DNA of 64,000 nt from Micromonospora pallida. Lineage in GTDB: Bacteria; Actinomycetota; Actinomycetes; Mycobacteriales; Micromonosporaceae. The notes under the pieces are model-generated. The model made no database searches, was not told where the DNA came from, and saw only the letters and a list, made by a program, of their open reading frames with translations. Position 1 is the stretch's first letter. Each line of letters begins with the position of its first letter. A program made the position numbers and the translations under genes. The DNA lies in NCBI RefSeq assembly GCF_900090325.1, contig NZ_FMHW01000002.1, positions 7,255,001-7,319,000 on the forward strand, given 5' to 3'. Shown here in pieces: positions 1 to 7,623 of this stretch.

Positions 1-1
1 G

Positions 2-280
2 CTGGTCCGCCGGGTGGGCAACGTCGACCCGGTCGCCGTCTTCGCCGCCGCCGAGGCCGCCCACGACGACGTCGAGGCGCAACTTCTCGCCGCCGACGTC
101 GAGGTGCTCAGCGGACAGGCCGAAGCGGCGTACGCTCGGCTGATCGCCCTGGTCAAGCGGACGGCCGGCGACGACCGGGAGAAGGCCCGCCAGCACCTGG
201 TCTCGCTGTTCACCATCGCCGGCCCGGACGACCCCGCAGTCGGCAAGGCCCGCCGAGCCCTGGCCAGCGCCCTGTTCTGA
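2..280 (+). CDS. C-terminal part of a YbbN/CnoX-like tetratricopeptide thioredoxin co-chaperone (5' end outside window)
   Basis: The frame is open from the window edge and ends at TGA. The C-terminus runs through ARLIALVKRTAGDD, a REKARQHLVSLF segment and a GPDDPAVGKARRALASALF ending. This layout is typical of the alpha-helical TPR tail of actinobacterial YbbN-type proteins, in which a thioredoxin domain precedes the repeats. Family members act as redox-linked holdases handing clients to chaperones; that role is known of the family and cannot be confirmed here because the thioredoxin domain lies outside the window. The arginase-family gene follows 66 bp downstream on the same strand. Confidence 0.8.
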   Translation: MVRRVGNVDPVAVFAAAEAAHDDVEAQLLAADVEVLSGQAEAAYARLIALVKRTAGDDREKARQHLVSLFTIAGPDDPAVGKARRALASALF

Positions 281-346
281 CCACCCCTCACGCCAGCGCG
301 GGCCGGCGATGGCCGGCCCGCCCGACCAGACCGAGGACGGGAGCCC

Positions 347-1501
347 ATGATGCGCCGGATCGCCGTCCTCGACGCGCCGACCAACCTCGGCCTGCGCCCA
401 CCCACGCTGACCAGCGTGCCGGGCTGCGCCAAGGCCCCGGGGGCGCTGCGTGACCAGGGCCTGCTCGCCCGGCTGCGGGCCCGCGACGCCGGCTGCCTCA
501 CCCCACCCCGGTACGACCCGGAGGACTGGCGCCCCGGCGACGGGGTGTGCCACGCCCGGGAGATCGCCGAGTACTCGGTGGCGCTGGCCGGGCGGATCGG
601 GGACATCATCGACCGGGGTGAGTTCCCGGTGGTGCTCGGCGGGGACTGCTCCGTCCTGCTCGGCTCCGCGCTGGCCATGCACCGGCTCGGTGAGGCGGTC
701 GGCGGCCGGATCGGCCTGGTCTTCGTGGACGGTCACTCCGACTTCCGGCACCCCGGCAACGCCTCCTACGTCGGCGCGGCCGCCGGCGAGGACCTCGCCC
801 TGGTGACCGGACGCGGGCAGGCCGACCTGGCCGCCATCGAGGGCCGCCGGCCGTACTTCCGGGACGTCGACGTGGTGGTGCTCGGCATCCGGGCCCAGGA
901 CGAGTACCGCCTCGACCTCCAGGCCGCCGGCATCGTCACCCGGCCGGTGCCGGCGCTGCGCGCCGAGGGGGCGGCCCGCACCGCGCAGTGGGCCCACGAG
1001 CAACTCGCCGACTGCGCCGGCTACTGGCTGCACGTCGACGTGGACGTGCTCGACCCGGCGGTGATGCCGGCGGTGGACGCCCCCGACCCGGGTGGCATCG
1101 CCTTCGCCGAGCTGGAGATCCTGATCGCCGGCCTGGTCGACACCCCGCACTGCCTCGGCGTCGAGCTCACCGTCTTCGACCCCGACTACGACCCGGACGG
1201 CTCCTACGCCGCCGAGATCGTCAACACGCTGGTCGCCGGCCTGGCCCCGGTCACCGCCCCGGGCGCGGTCCCGCCCCGGCTGCTCCCGCCGTCCCCGGTC
1301 CCCACACCCCGCCCGGCCGTCGCCGCCGTCTTCCCCGAGGCCCTTCTGGAGCGGTCGCTCCCGACCGCCGCAGACCCGTCAACTGCGAGCCGGTCGTCCC
1401 CGGATGACGCCGACGACCTCGCCGTGGTGCGCGAGCGGGTAGCGGATGGCCAGCAGCCGGTTCCGTTCGACGAGGTGCTGCGGAACCTGGAGGGGGCATG
1501 A
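347..1501 (+). CDS. Arginase/agmatinase/formiminoglutamase-family protein with atypical metal ligand and extended tail
   Basis: Ureohydrolase-fold protein of 384 aa (ATG 347, alternative ATG 350). The three signature blocks are visible: GGDCS at 98-102, DGHSD at 128-132 and DVDVLDP at 231-237, with a conserved Glu at 273. Classical arginases have GGDHS, so the first Mn ligand (His) is Cys101 here; the other ligands D128, H130, D132, D231 and D233 are present. The substrate cannot be read from the sequence. The fold should end near residue 300. It is followed by a Pro-rich linker and a tail, DDLAVVRERVADGQQ then PVPFDEVLRNLEGA, that resembles the C-terminus of a Phd/RelB-type antitoxin. The tail is discussed as a separate finding. 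Confidence 0.85.
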   Translation: MMRRIAVLDAPTNLGLRPPTLTSVPGCAKAPGALRDQGLLARLRARDAGCLTPPRYDPEDWRPGDGVCHAREIAEYSVALAGRIGDIIDRGEFPVVLGGDCSVLLGSALAMHRLGEAVGGRIGLVFVDGHSDFRHPGNASYVGAAAGEDLALVTGRGQADLAAIEGRRPYFRDVDVVVLGIRAQDEYRLDLQAAGIVTRPVPALRAEGAARTAQWAHEQLADCAGYWLHVDVDVLDPAVMPAVDAPDPGGIAFAELEILIAGLVDTPHCLGVELTVFDPDYDPDGSYAAEIVNTLVAGLAPVTAPGAVPPRLLPPSPVPTPRPAVAAVFPEALLERSLPTAADPSTASRSSPDDADDLAVVRERVADGQQPVPFDEVLRNLEGA

Positions 1502-1514
1502 CCTACGGCGAGGT

Positions 1515-1772
1515 CTACGGCCGCTGACCGTCGTTGCCAGCCGACGTCCGGGCTTCCGGGTCGTTACCGCTTGACGTCAGACCGCACGGGCCGAGGTGAC
1601 CGGCGGGTAGGACACACCGTCCGCCGGTCGTGCGGGAGTCGCACCAGACTGGGCCGTCCCGCCCGGCCTCCCTGGCGTGTACGACCACCGCCCGTACCGC
1701 GAACTGCACGTCCTCACGCGTGACGTACGGCGGCAGGGGCACATCGTCCGATGGACCGTCGTTCGGCGGCAC
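1515..1772 (-). CDS. Small hypothetical protein with Cys/His motif
   Basis: 85-aa ORF with GTG start. A strong Shine-Dalgarno sequence, GAGGAGG, lies 5 nt upstream and supports a real gene. The N-terminal half (VPLPPYVTREDVQFAVRAVV) reads like a short helical domain. The C-terminal half contains WCDSRTTGGRCVLPAGHLGPC, a C-x8-C-x5-H-x3-C arrangement seen in small actinobacterial proteins and possibly a zinc-binding knuckle. No family name can be given with confidence. It sits between the arginase-family gene and an IS remnant and converges on the arginase gene. The accessory-type setting suggests it may have arrived by transfer, but this is inference. Confidence 0.6.
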   Translation of the reverse strand: MPPNDGPSDDVPLPPYVTREDVQFAVRAVVVHAREAGRDGPVWCDSRTTGGRCVLPAGHLGPCGLTSSGNDPEARTSAGNDGQRP

Positions 1773-1889
1773 GGCTTCCTCCTCTGGCGGGTGCGGTGGC
1801 TGGCGGTGGCACCGGAGTGGGCGGGGACGCTCGGCACGGCCGCGCGCCCGTACAGTCGGGTCTGCTGCACCGACAGGTGACAGGTGTAG

Positions 1890-2126
1890 TCACGCGGCCT
1901 GACTGGCCGGTGGGTGCAGGGTGGTCTCGAATCCAACGGGGGTCAACCGGGACAGAGACCGTTGTCGTCTGCGGCGGTGGTAGGTCCGTTCGATCCAGGT
2001 CACGATCGCGATCCGTAGTTGCTCGCGGGTGGCCCATGAGCGCCGGTTCAGGACGTTGTTCTGCAGGAGGCCGAAGAAGGACTCCATGGCGGCGTTGTCG
2101 CCGGCGGCGCCGACGCGCCCCATCGA
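1890..2126 (-). pseudogene. 3' fragment of an IS3-family (IS150-like) transposase OrfB
   Basis: The fragment reads SMGRVGAAGDNAAMESFF and then LLQNNVLNRRSWATREQLRI, ending in YHRRRRQRSLSRLTPVGFET. This is the extreme C-terminus of an IS3-family DDE transposase. The Glu of MESFF corresponds to the catalytic E, and the RRRRQRSLSRLTPVGFE block is the usual C-terminal signature. The two catalytic Asp and all upstream sequence are absent: before SMGRVG the homology ends and the frame soon meets a stop near 2169. It is therefore a truncated, non-functional remnant and the only trace of a mobile element in the window. Confidence 0.85.
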
Positions 2127-2240
2127 TTCGCGCTGAAGGACCGCGTCGCTAGACGACCGCTGGTGATGTTATGTGGCTGCGGAGGACGGATCCTGCATGG
2201 TTCCTGTACCGCTGACCGACCACATCCAGCCACTTGGGCC

Positions 2241-4841
2241 TCACGATTCCAGTGGGTCGAGGAGCGTGCGGATCAGTGTGGCGCTTTCAGCGTCTCCGGT
2301 CTCGATGAAGGCATCCACCGCCTGCTCCCAACAGCTACGTGCCTCGTCGAACCGGCGCACCTGCCCGAGGGCGATGCCAAGGGCGCCCCACGCCTGGCCT
2401 TCGCGGTGGCGGTCGCCGAGCCGGTGGTGGATGTCGCGTGCATTGGTGTGGGCGGTGATGGCTTCGTCGAACCGGCCTACCTGTTGCAGGGCGCTGCCGA
2501 GGCTGTCCCACACCTGGCCTTCGCCGTGGTGGTCGCCGAGCTGGTGGAGGATGTCGCGTGCGTTGGTATGGGCGGTGATGGCTTCGTCGTACCGGCGCAC
2601 CTCGGCCAAGGCGATGCCGAGGTTGCTCCACGCCTGGCCTTCGCGGTGGTGGTCGCCGAGTCGGTGGTGGATGTCGAGTGCGTTGGTGTGGGCGGTGATG
2701 GCTTCGTCGTACCGGTGCACCTGCCGGAGGGCGATGCCGAGGTTGTTCCATGCCCTGCCTTCGCCGTGGCGGTCGCCGAGCTGATGACAGATCTCTAGGT
2801 CGTTGGTGTGGGCGGTGATGGCTTCGTCGTACCGGTGCACCTGCCGGAGGGCGATGCCGAGGTTGCCCCACGCCTGGCCTTCGCGGTGGTGGTCGCCGAG
2901 CCGGTGGTGGATGTCGAGTGCGTTGGTGTGGGCGGTGATGGCTTCGTCGTACCGGCGCACCTCCGTCAGGGCGACGCCGAGGTTGCCCCATGCCGTTCCT
3001 TCGCCGTGGTGGTCGCCGAGCTGATGGAGGATGTCGCGTGCGTTGATGTGGGCGGTGATGGCTTCGTCGAACCGGCGCACCTGTTGCAGGGCGATGCCGA
3101 GGCTGTCCCACACCTGGCCTTCGCCGTGGCGGTCGCCGAGCTGATGGAGGATGTCGCGTGCGTAGGTGTGGGCGGTGATGGCTTCGTCGTACCGGCGCAC
3201 CTCGGCCAAGGCGATGCCGAGGTTGCTCCACACCTGGCCTTCGCCGTGGTGGTCGCCGAGCTGGTGAAAGATGTCGAGTGCGTTGGTGTGAGCCGTGATG
3301 GCTTCGTCGAACCGGCGCACCTGTTGCAGGGCGATGCCGAGGTTGCCCCACGTCGCGCCTTCGCCGTGGCGGTCGCCGAGTTGGTGAAAGATGTCGCGTG
3401 CGTTGGTGGCGACGGTGATCCAGTCAATGAAGTGGCGGCGGAAGTACAGGAAGTGGCCGAGCGCGGACGCGAGGCCGGTGGCGATGTGTGGCAGGTCGTG
3501 GGTGGGGGCGCTGACGCAGGCGCTGACCAGGTTGTCATGTTCGGCGTCGAGCCAGCGCAGGGCGTCCTGCCGGCTGGGGAACCGGGTGGTGTCGGCCGGG
3601 CCGGTCGGCACCAGGTGGGTGCTCGCAGCTTGGGTGGCGTGCAGGTAGTGGGTGAACAGCCGGTGCCGGGCGGTGTGGGTCCCGTCGGGGCTGGTGGCGG
3701 ATTGGCCGGCGGCATGCAGGCGGACGAGGTCGTGCATGCGCCACCGATCGGCGGCCGGTTCGTCGACCAGGTGCGCGCGGTGCAGGTCTTCCAGCAGCAC
3801 CGCGACCCGAGCGGTGGGCAGGTCGGTCAGGGCAGCGGCGGCTTCGGTGGCGATGTCGAGGCCGGGGTTGACCGGCATGAGCCGGTACAGCAGGGCTTGG
3901 TCGTCGGTGAGGTGCTGGTATGACAGGTCGAACGCGGCCCGCACCGCGATTTCCTGTCGGGACAGTCCGTCGAGGCGGGCCTGGTCGTCGCGGAGCCGGT
4001 CGGCCAGGGCGGCGGGTTGCAGGTGTGGGCGGTCGGCCAGCAGCGCGGCGACGACCCGCAACGCCAGGGGTAGACCTGCGCACAGCTCGGCCAGATCGGC
4101 CATCGTCTGTTGCTGGTCCGGCGCGTGCAGGCGCGGATCGTCCGCACCGCGCCGCTGCGCGATGACCTCGCGGATCAGGGCAACGGCTGCGTCCGAATCG
4201 AGGACATTGAGGTCGTGCAGGCGGGCGTCGATGTTCAGGGTGTGCCGAGAGGTGACCAGCACCGCAATCGCCGGGTCAGCCGGGAGCAGCGGAACGACTT
4301 GGTCCCTGGTGCGGGCGTTGTCGATGACCAGCAGCAGCCGGCGGTCCTGGCTGGTGTAGGCGTCCAGGACACTGCGCCACAGCCGGGCCCGGTCCTGCTC
4401 GCTGGCGGGGATGTGTTCGCCGGGGATCCCGATGGCCTGCAACCAGCCCTGCAGCGCGTCAGCGGCGGACAGACACCGGTCGGGGTCATAGCCGAACATG
4501 TCCACGAACAGCACCCCGCCCGGAAACCAGCCCGACTCGCGTAGTGCCCGCTGCGCGGTCTGCACCACCAGTTCGGTCTTGCCGACCCCGGCCATTCCGG
4601 CCACCGCCGACACCAGCACCTTGCCACCCTCACCGTCAGGGGACAGGCTCCGAAGCAAGGCGTCGACCTGTTGCTCGCGGCCGGTGAACACCGCGGCCGG
4701 GCGGGGTAGGCCGGTCAACGCGGGACGGATCTCCGCCGGCAGGGTCACCTGGATGTCGCGGCCCATCACCACCGCGTTGAAGAACACCCCGTCGGCGATC
4801 CGGTTCGACACTCCCGGCGGATCAGGAGTCGAGGCGCTCAC
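2241..4841 (-). CDS. NB-ARC/TPR NLR-like protein with N-terminal amyloid-signalling (BASS/RHIM-like) motif
   Basis: 866-aa STAND ATPase. Residues 13-30 (NRIADGVFFNAVVMGRDI) form a short amyloid-type motif. The NB-ARC domain follows: Walker A GMAGVGKT 82-89, Walker B LLLVIDN 169-175, VTSRH near 196-200, GLPLAL 256-261 and MHD 369-371. Nine 40-residue TPRs occupy 491-850, each with the pattern WGNLGIAL...RRFDEAITAHTNALDIxHxLGD. NLR-type STAND proteins sense a ligand through the repeats, oligomerise on ATP binding, and use N-terminal motifs to template a partner. The GTG start overlaps the stop of the upstream membrane-protein gene by 4 nt (GTGA), so the two are translationally coupled. That gene carries two copies of the same motif. 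Antiviral defence or programmed cell death is an inference from the family. Confidence 0.9.
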   Translation of the reverse strand: MSASTPDPPGVSNRIADGVFFNAVVMGRDIQVTLPAEIRPALTGLPRPAAVFTGREQQVDALLRSLSPDGEGGKVLVSAVAGMAGVGKTELVVQTAQRALRESGWFPGGVLFVDMFGYDPDRCLSAADALQGWLQAIGIPGEHIPASEQDRARLWRSVLDAYTSQDRRLLLVIDNARTRDQVVPLLPADPAIAVLVTSRHTLNIDARLHDLNVLDSDAAVALIREVIAQRRGADDPRLHAPDQQQTMADLAELCAGLPLALRVVAALLADRPHLQPAALADRLRDDQARLDGLSRQEIAVRAAFDLSYQHLTDDQALLYRLMPVNPGLDIATEAAAALTDLPTARVAVLLEDLHRAHLVDEPAADRWRMHDLVRLHAAGQSATSPDGTHTARHRLFTHYLHATQAASTHLVPTGPADTTRFPSRQDALRWLDAEHDNLVSACVSAPTHDLPHIATGLASALGHFLYFRRHFIDWITVATNARDIFHQLGDRHGEGATWGNLGIALQQVRRFDEAITAHTNALDIFHQLGDHHGEGQVWSNLGIALAEVRRYDEAITAHTYARDILHQLGDRHGEGQVWDSLGIALQQVRRFDEAITAHINARDILHQLGDHHGEGTAWGNLGVALTEVRRYDEAITAHTNALDIHHRLGDHHREGQAWGNLGIALRQVHRYDEAITAHTNDLEICHQLGDRHGEGRAWNNLGIALRQVHRYDEAITAHTNALDIHHRLGDHHREGQAWSNLGIALAEVRRYDEAITAHTNARDILHQLGDHHGEGQVWDSLGSALQQVGRFDEAITAHTNARDIHHRLGDRHREGQAWGALGIALGQVRRFDEARSCWEQAVDAFIETGDAESATLIRTLLDPLES
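2292..3371 (-). repeat. Nine tandem 120-bp repeats encoding the TPR array
   Basis: Nine in-register units of exactly 120 bp encode 40-aa TPRs (residues 491-850 of the NLR-like protein). Units differ mostly at a few positions (HQ/HR, RRF/RRY/HRY, QQV/AEV/RQV) and long stretches such as GGCGGTGATGGCTTCGTC recur unchanged at the DNA level. The last unit diverges in its second half. Such uniformity suggests recent duplication or gene conversion. Read length and assembly could affect the copy number. Confidence 0.95.
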
Positions 4842-5359
4842 CGGGCCGTTCCGTCCGCGTCAGGCTGTTGGCTGGTCGGAGGGGGCAGGACGATGCCTCG
4901 CATGTCCCGGCCCATGACCACCGGCCCGTGGAACCGGCCGTCGTCGATCGTGTTGGACATGTTCCCCGCCTGCGGGCCACTCGCAAGCGGCGGCCGACCC
5001 GCAGCCGGATCCGGTGCCGGTTCACCGGTGGTGCTCACCTGTTCCAGGTCCCGGCCCATCACCACTGCGCCGGTGAACTGGCCTCCGCCGATCCGGTTAT
5101 TCACGTCCCCGCCCACTGCTGGCGTGGCAGTGGCCGCGCGGCGGGCCTGCACTGCGCTGTACCCGGCCACGCTCACCCCAGCGAGGTTCAGGAACACCCC
5201 GATAACGCTGGCCCACCGGTCGGCGTCCTCCAGCCCCGCCCGTACCAGCAGCACCACGCCCAGGACACACACCAGCAGCCCGACGGCCACGCCCGCCAGC
5301 CACCAGCCCTTACCACCACGCGTCGTCACAGGTCCATTGTCGACGCTCAGGGCCATCAC
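4838..5359 (-). CDS. Two-helix membrane protein with two BASS/RHIM-like motifs; probable partner of the NLR-like protein
   Basis: 173 aa (GTG 5359, directly followed by ATG 5356). Two hydrophobic segments at about 20-40 and 50-70 form a membrane hairpin. A low-complexity cytosolic-type tail then carries two copies of the motif found at the N-terminus of the NLR: NRIGGGQFTGAVVMGRDL (88-105) and NTIDDGRFHGPVVMGRDM (136-153). In described bacterial BASS systems the adjacent gene encodes an effector carrying the same motif, often with a BELL domain; here the effector part appears to be only a transmembrane hairpin. The gene ends in a 4-nt overlap with the NLR start and begins 46 bp after the PBP-like gene, so all three may be cotranscribed. 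Membrane permeabilisation is inference. Confidence 0.8.
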   Translation of the reverse strand: MMALSVDNGPVTTRGGKGWWLAGVAVGLLVCVLGVVLLVRAGLEDADRWASVIGVFLNLAGVSVAGYSAVQARRAATATPAVGGDVNNRIGGGQFTGAVVMGRDLEQVSTTGEPAPDPAAGRPPLASGPQAGNMSNTIDDGRFHGPVVMGRDMRGIVLPPPTSQQPDADGTAR

Positions 5360-5405
5360 GTGGTTCGTCCACGCCGAGCCAGGAGCGGCCCTCGGGGACC
5401 GACCC

Positions 5406-7361
5406 TCAGGCGAGGGCGCGGAGGAAGCGGGCGGTGATCGGGACGGCCGAGTCGGCGCTGGAGCCGCCCTTCTCGACGAAGACGGCGACGGCGATGTCGC
5501 CCTGCCAGCCGACGAACCAGGAGTGCGTGTTGGCCGGGTTGTCGTCGTACTCGGCGGTGCCGGTCTTGCCGTGCACCGGGTCGCCGGGTACGCCGCGCAG
5601 GGCGGTGGCGGTGCCCTTGGTGACCACCTCGCGCATCATCGTGCGCAGCGGGTCGACATGCTCGGGCGTGAGTTGCGGGCCGGCCGGCGCGGGCTGTCCG
5701 GGGGCCGGGTCGAGCAGCAGTTTCGGCTGTTCCCAGCGGCCTCGGGCGACGGCGGCGGTGGCGGCGGCCATGGCGACCGGGCTGACCAGGGTGGTGCCCT
5801 GACCGAACGCGGCGGCGGCCAGCTCGGCGGGGGAGCCGCCGGTGGAGACCTTGCCGGTGAAGGCGTCCACGCCGAGGTTCCAGGTGGCCTCCAGGCCGAG
5901 CGCCCGGCCGGTGTCGGCGAGGCCGTTCGCGTCGAGTTTCGGGGCGAGCGCGGCGAAGGCGGTGTTGCAGGACTTGGCGAAGTCGGTCCGGAACGGCACC
6001 TTGCCCAGGGCGAAGTTGTCCGAGTTCTTGAAGGTCCGGCCGTCGACGGTGAAGGTCTTCGGACAGTCGACCGGGCCGTCCAGGGTCACCGCGCCCCGGT
6101 CGAGCAGGCCGAGCGTGCTGACCATCTTGAAGGTCGAGCCGGGCGGCACCTGGGCGTTGAACGCGAGGTTCTCCCCGGCCGCGCCGGGGCCGTTCGCCAC
6201 GGCGAGCAGCGCGCCGTCGCTGATCCGGACCGCGACCAGGGCGGCCCGGCGTCGTTCACCCCGCAGGGCGGCGTCCGCCGCGTTCTGGGTCGCCGGGTCG
6301 AGGGTGGTGCGGAGGGGCTCTCCAGGCTGCGGGTCCTTCCGGAACACCTCGGTCTCGGTCCGGGCCCAGGTGCCGTCCGACCCTCGGCGTTCGGTGCCCA
6401 CGCTGAGTCCGACGGTGCCGCGCAGCCGCTCGTCGTACCGGCCCTGGAGGCCGCCGTGACCGACCTGGTCACCCTCGGCGTAGACGTCGGGCTTGGCGGC
6501 CAGGTCGTCGGCGGTGGCCGGGTCGACCGAGCCGAGCAGGGCGCGGGCGAACTCCCGGGTCGGCGCCAACTCCAGCTTCTCTTCCCGGAACTTGGTGCCG
6601 GGCAGGTCGTAGATGCGCGGGCGGATCTGCTGGTACGCCTCCGCGCGCAGGGTGACCACCTCGACGAACGCGTCCGGTTTCGCGTCGGCCAGTTGCTTGG
6701 GCAGGTCGGACACGTCGACCGGCGGGGTGATGGCCGGACGAATGGCCCGGAACGCGGCGTCCAACTGGCGGGCCAGTGCCGCGGCGTCGGTGACCTCGTT
6801 GGGCTGTACGCCCACCCGTACCACCGGGCGGGCCGCGACGATCGGCGCGCCCGCTCCGTCGAGCACGGCGGCGCGGGGCGCGACGACCCGGCGTACGGCG
6901 AGCCGGTCGCCGCGCAGCAACGCCTCGTGGACCAAGGAGGGCTCCCAGATGACCTGCCACGCGTCGTCCCCGCCCCGAACCAACCGGATCGGTCGCTCGT
7001 ACGCCCACCGGGTGTCGCCCGGTAGCGTCCACTCAACGGTGATCCGCCCCTCGGCCGAATCCCGGGTGATCGTCGGCTCCCCGGACCGGCGCAGGGTGGG
7101 CGGCTGGTCGGCCAGCGCGCCGGAGAGCTCCCTGATCTCCTCGACCACCCGCTCGGCCGGCACCCGGGCGCCGGTCGGGTCACGGAAGCCGACCGCGTGG
7201 AGGTCCCCGGACCGCCATCCGGCGAGGAACGCGTCGACGCTGTCCTCCGGCCCGTCGCTGTCCGAGCAGCCGACGAGTACGGTGCCGGTGACGACGACCG
7301 CGAAGACCGCGGCGAGCAGGCGACGGGTACGCGACCGCCGGGGCGGGTACGTGAGTGGCAT
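5406..7361 (-). CDS. Class B penicillin-binding protein (PBP2/MecA-type N-terminal domain), lipoprotein
   Basis: 651-aa peptidoglycan D,D-transpeptidase. The N-terminal signal ends in lipobox LVGC (Cys32), predicting lipid anchoring. Residues 38-145 form a MecA-N/NTF2-like domain, followed by a PBP dimerisation domain. The transpeptidase domain has S409-TFK412 (SxxK nucleophile motif), S464-CN466 (SxN) and K599-TG601 (KTG). All active-site motifs are present, so activity is expected. The family cross-links peptidoglycan at the outer face of the membrane. Members with a MecA-like N-domain can be less sensitive to beta-lactams, but nothing here proves that. It is divergent from the glutamate dehydrogenase gene and upstream of the BASS pair. 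Confidence 0.93.
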   Translation of the reverse strand: MPLTYPPRRSRTRRLLAAVFAVVVTGTVLVGCSDSDGPEDSVDAFLAGWRSGDLHAVGFRDPTGARVPAERVVEEIRELSGALADQPPTLRRSGEPTITRDSAEGRITVEWTLPGDTRWAYERPIRLVRGGDDAWQVIWEPSLVHEALLRGDRLAVRRVVAPRAAVLDGAGAPIVAARPVVRVGVQPNEVTDAAALARQLDAAFRAIRPAITPPVDVSDLPKQLADAKPDAFVEVVTLRAEAYQQIRPRIYDLPGTKFREEKLELAPTREFARALLGSVDPATADDLAAKPDVYAEGDQVGHGGLQGRYDERLRGTVGLSVGTERRGSDGTWARTETEVFRKDPQPGEPLRTTLDPATQNAADAALRGERRRAALVAVRISDGALLAVANGPGAAGENLAFNAQVPPGSTFKMVSTLGLLDRGAVTLDGPVDCPKTFTVDGRTFKNSDNFALGKVPFRTDFAKSCNTAFAALAPKLDANGLADTGRALGLEATWNLGVDAFTGKVSTGGSPAELAAAAFGQGTTLVSPVAMAAATAAVARGRWEQPKLLLDPAPGQPAPAGPQLTPEHVDPLRTMMREVVTKGTATALRGVPGDPVHGKTGTAEYDDNPANTHSWFVGWQGDIAVAVFVEKGGSSADSAVPITARFLRALA

Positions 7362-7623
7362 GGACCCTCCGATCTCGGCTGACCTGCACGGTAGTACGCG
7401 AACCCGCCTCCCGTGGCCCCACGAAGTCCGCCGTTGGTGGTGTGATGAACGTCGCGCGTCGGGGTATTCGTGTGCCAGCTACCTCGAACCCGCAACGGGT
7501 GGATGGGCGACAGTCCCGAACCGGACGTCCAGCCAGTGGATGGTCGGCACCTAACGTGATCGACAGGGCCTAGGCTGGGCGGTGAGTGACCCACAACGCG
7601 GTGGGTCGAGGGGAGTGGCACCG

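Noticed and set aside
2292..3371. Regular repeats that could be mistaken for a CRISPR array
   Set aside because: Repeats are 120-bp, without unique spacers, and code for TPRs.
2808..3923. Plus-strand ORF of 371 codons with strong internal repeats (GGDGFVVPAHL units)
   Set aside because: The repeats are the mirror of the TPR array on the other strand; no ribosome site and no known domain.
4893..7025. Plus-strand ORF of 710 codons
   Set aside because: Antisense to the PBP-like and BASS genes; composition is Gly/Arg/Val-rich and unlike a protein.
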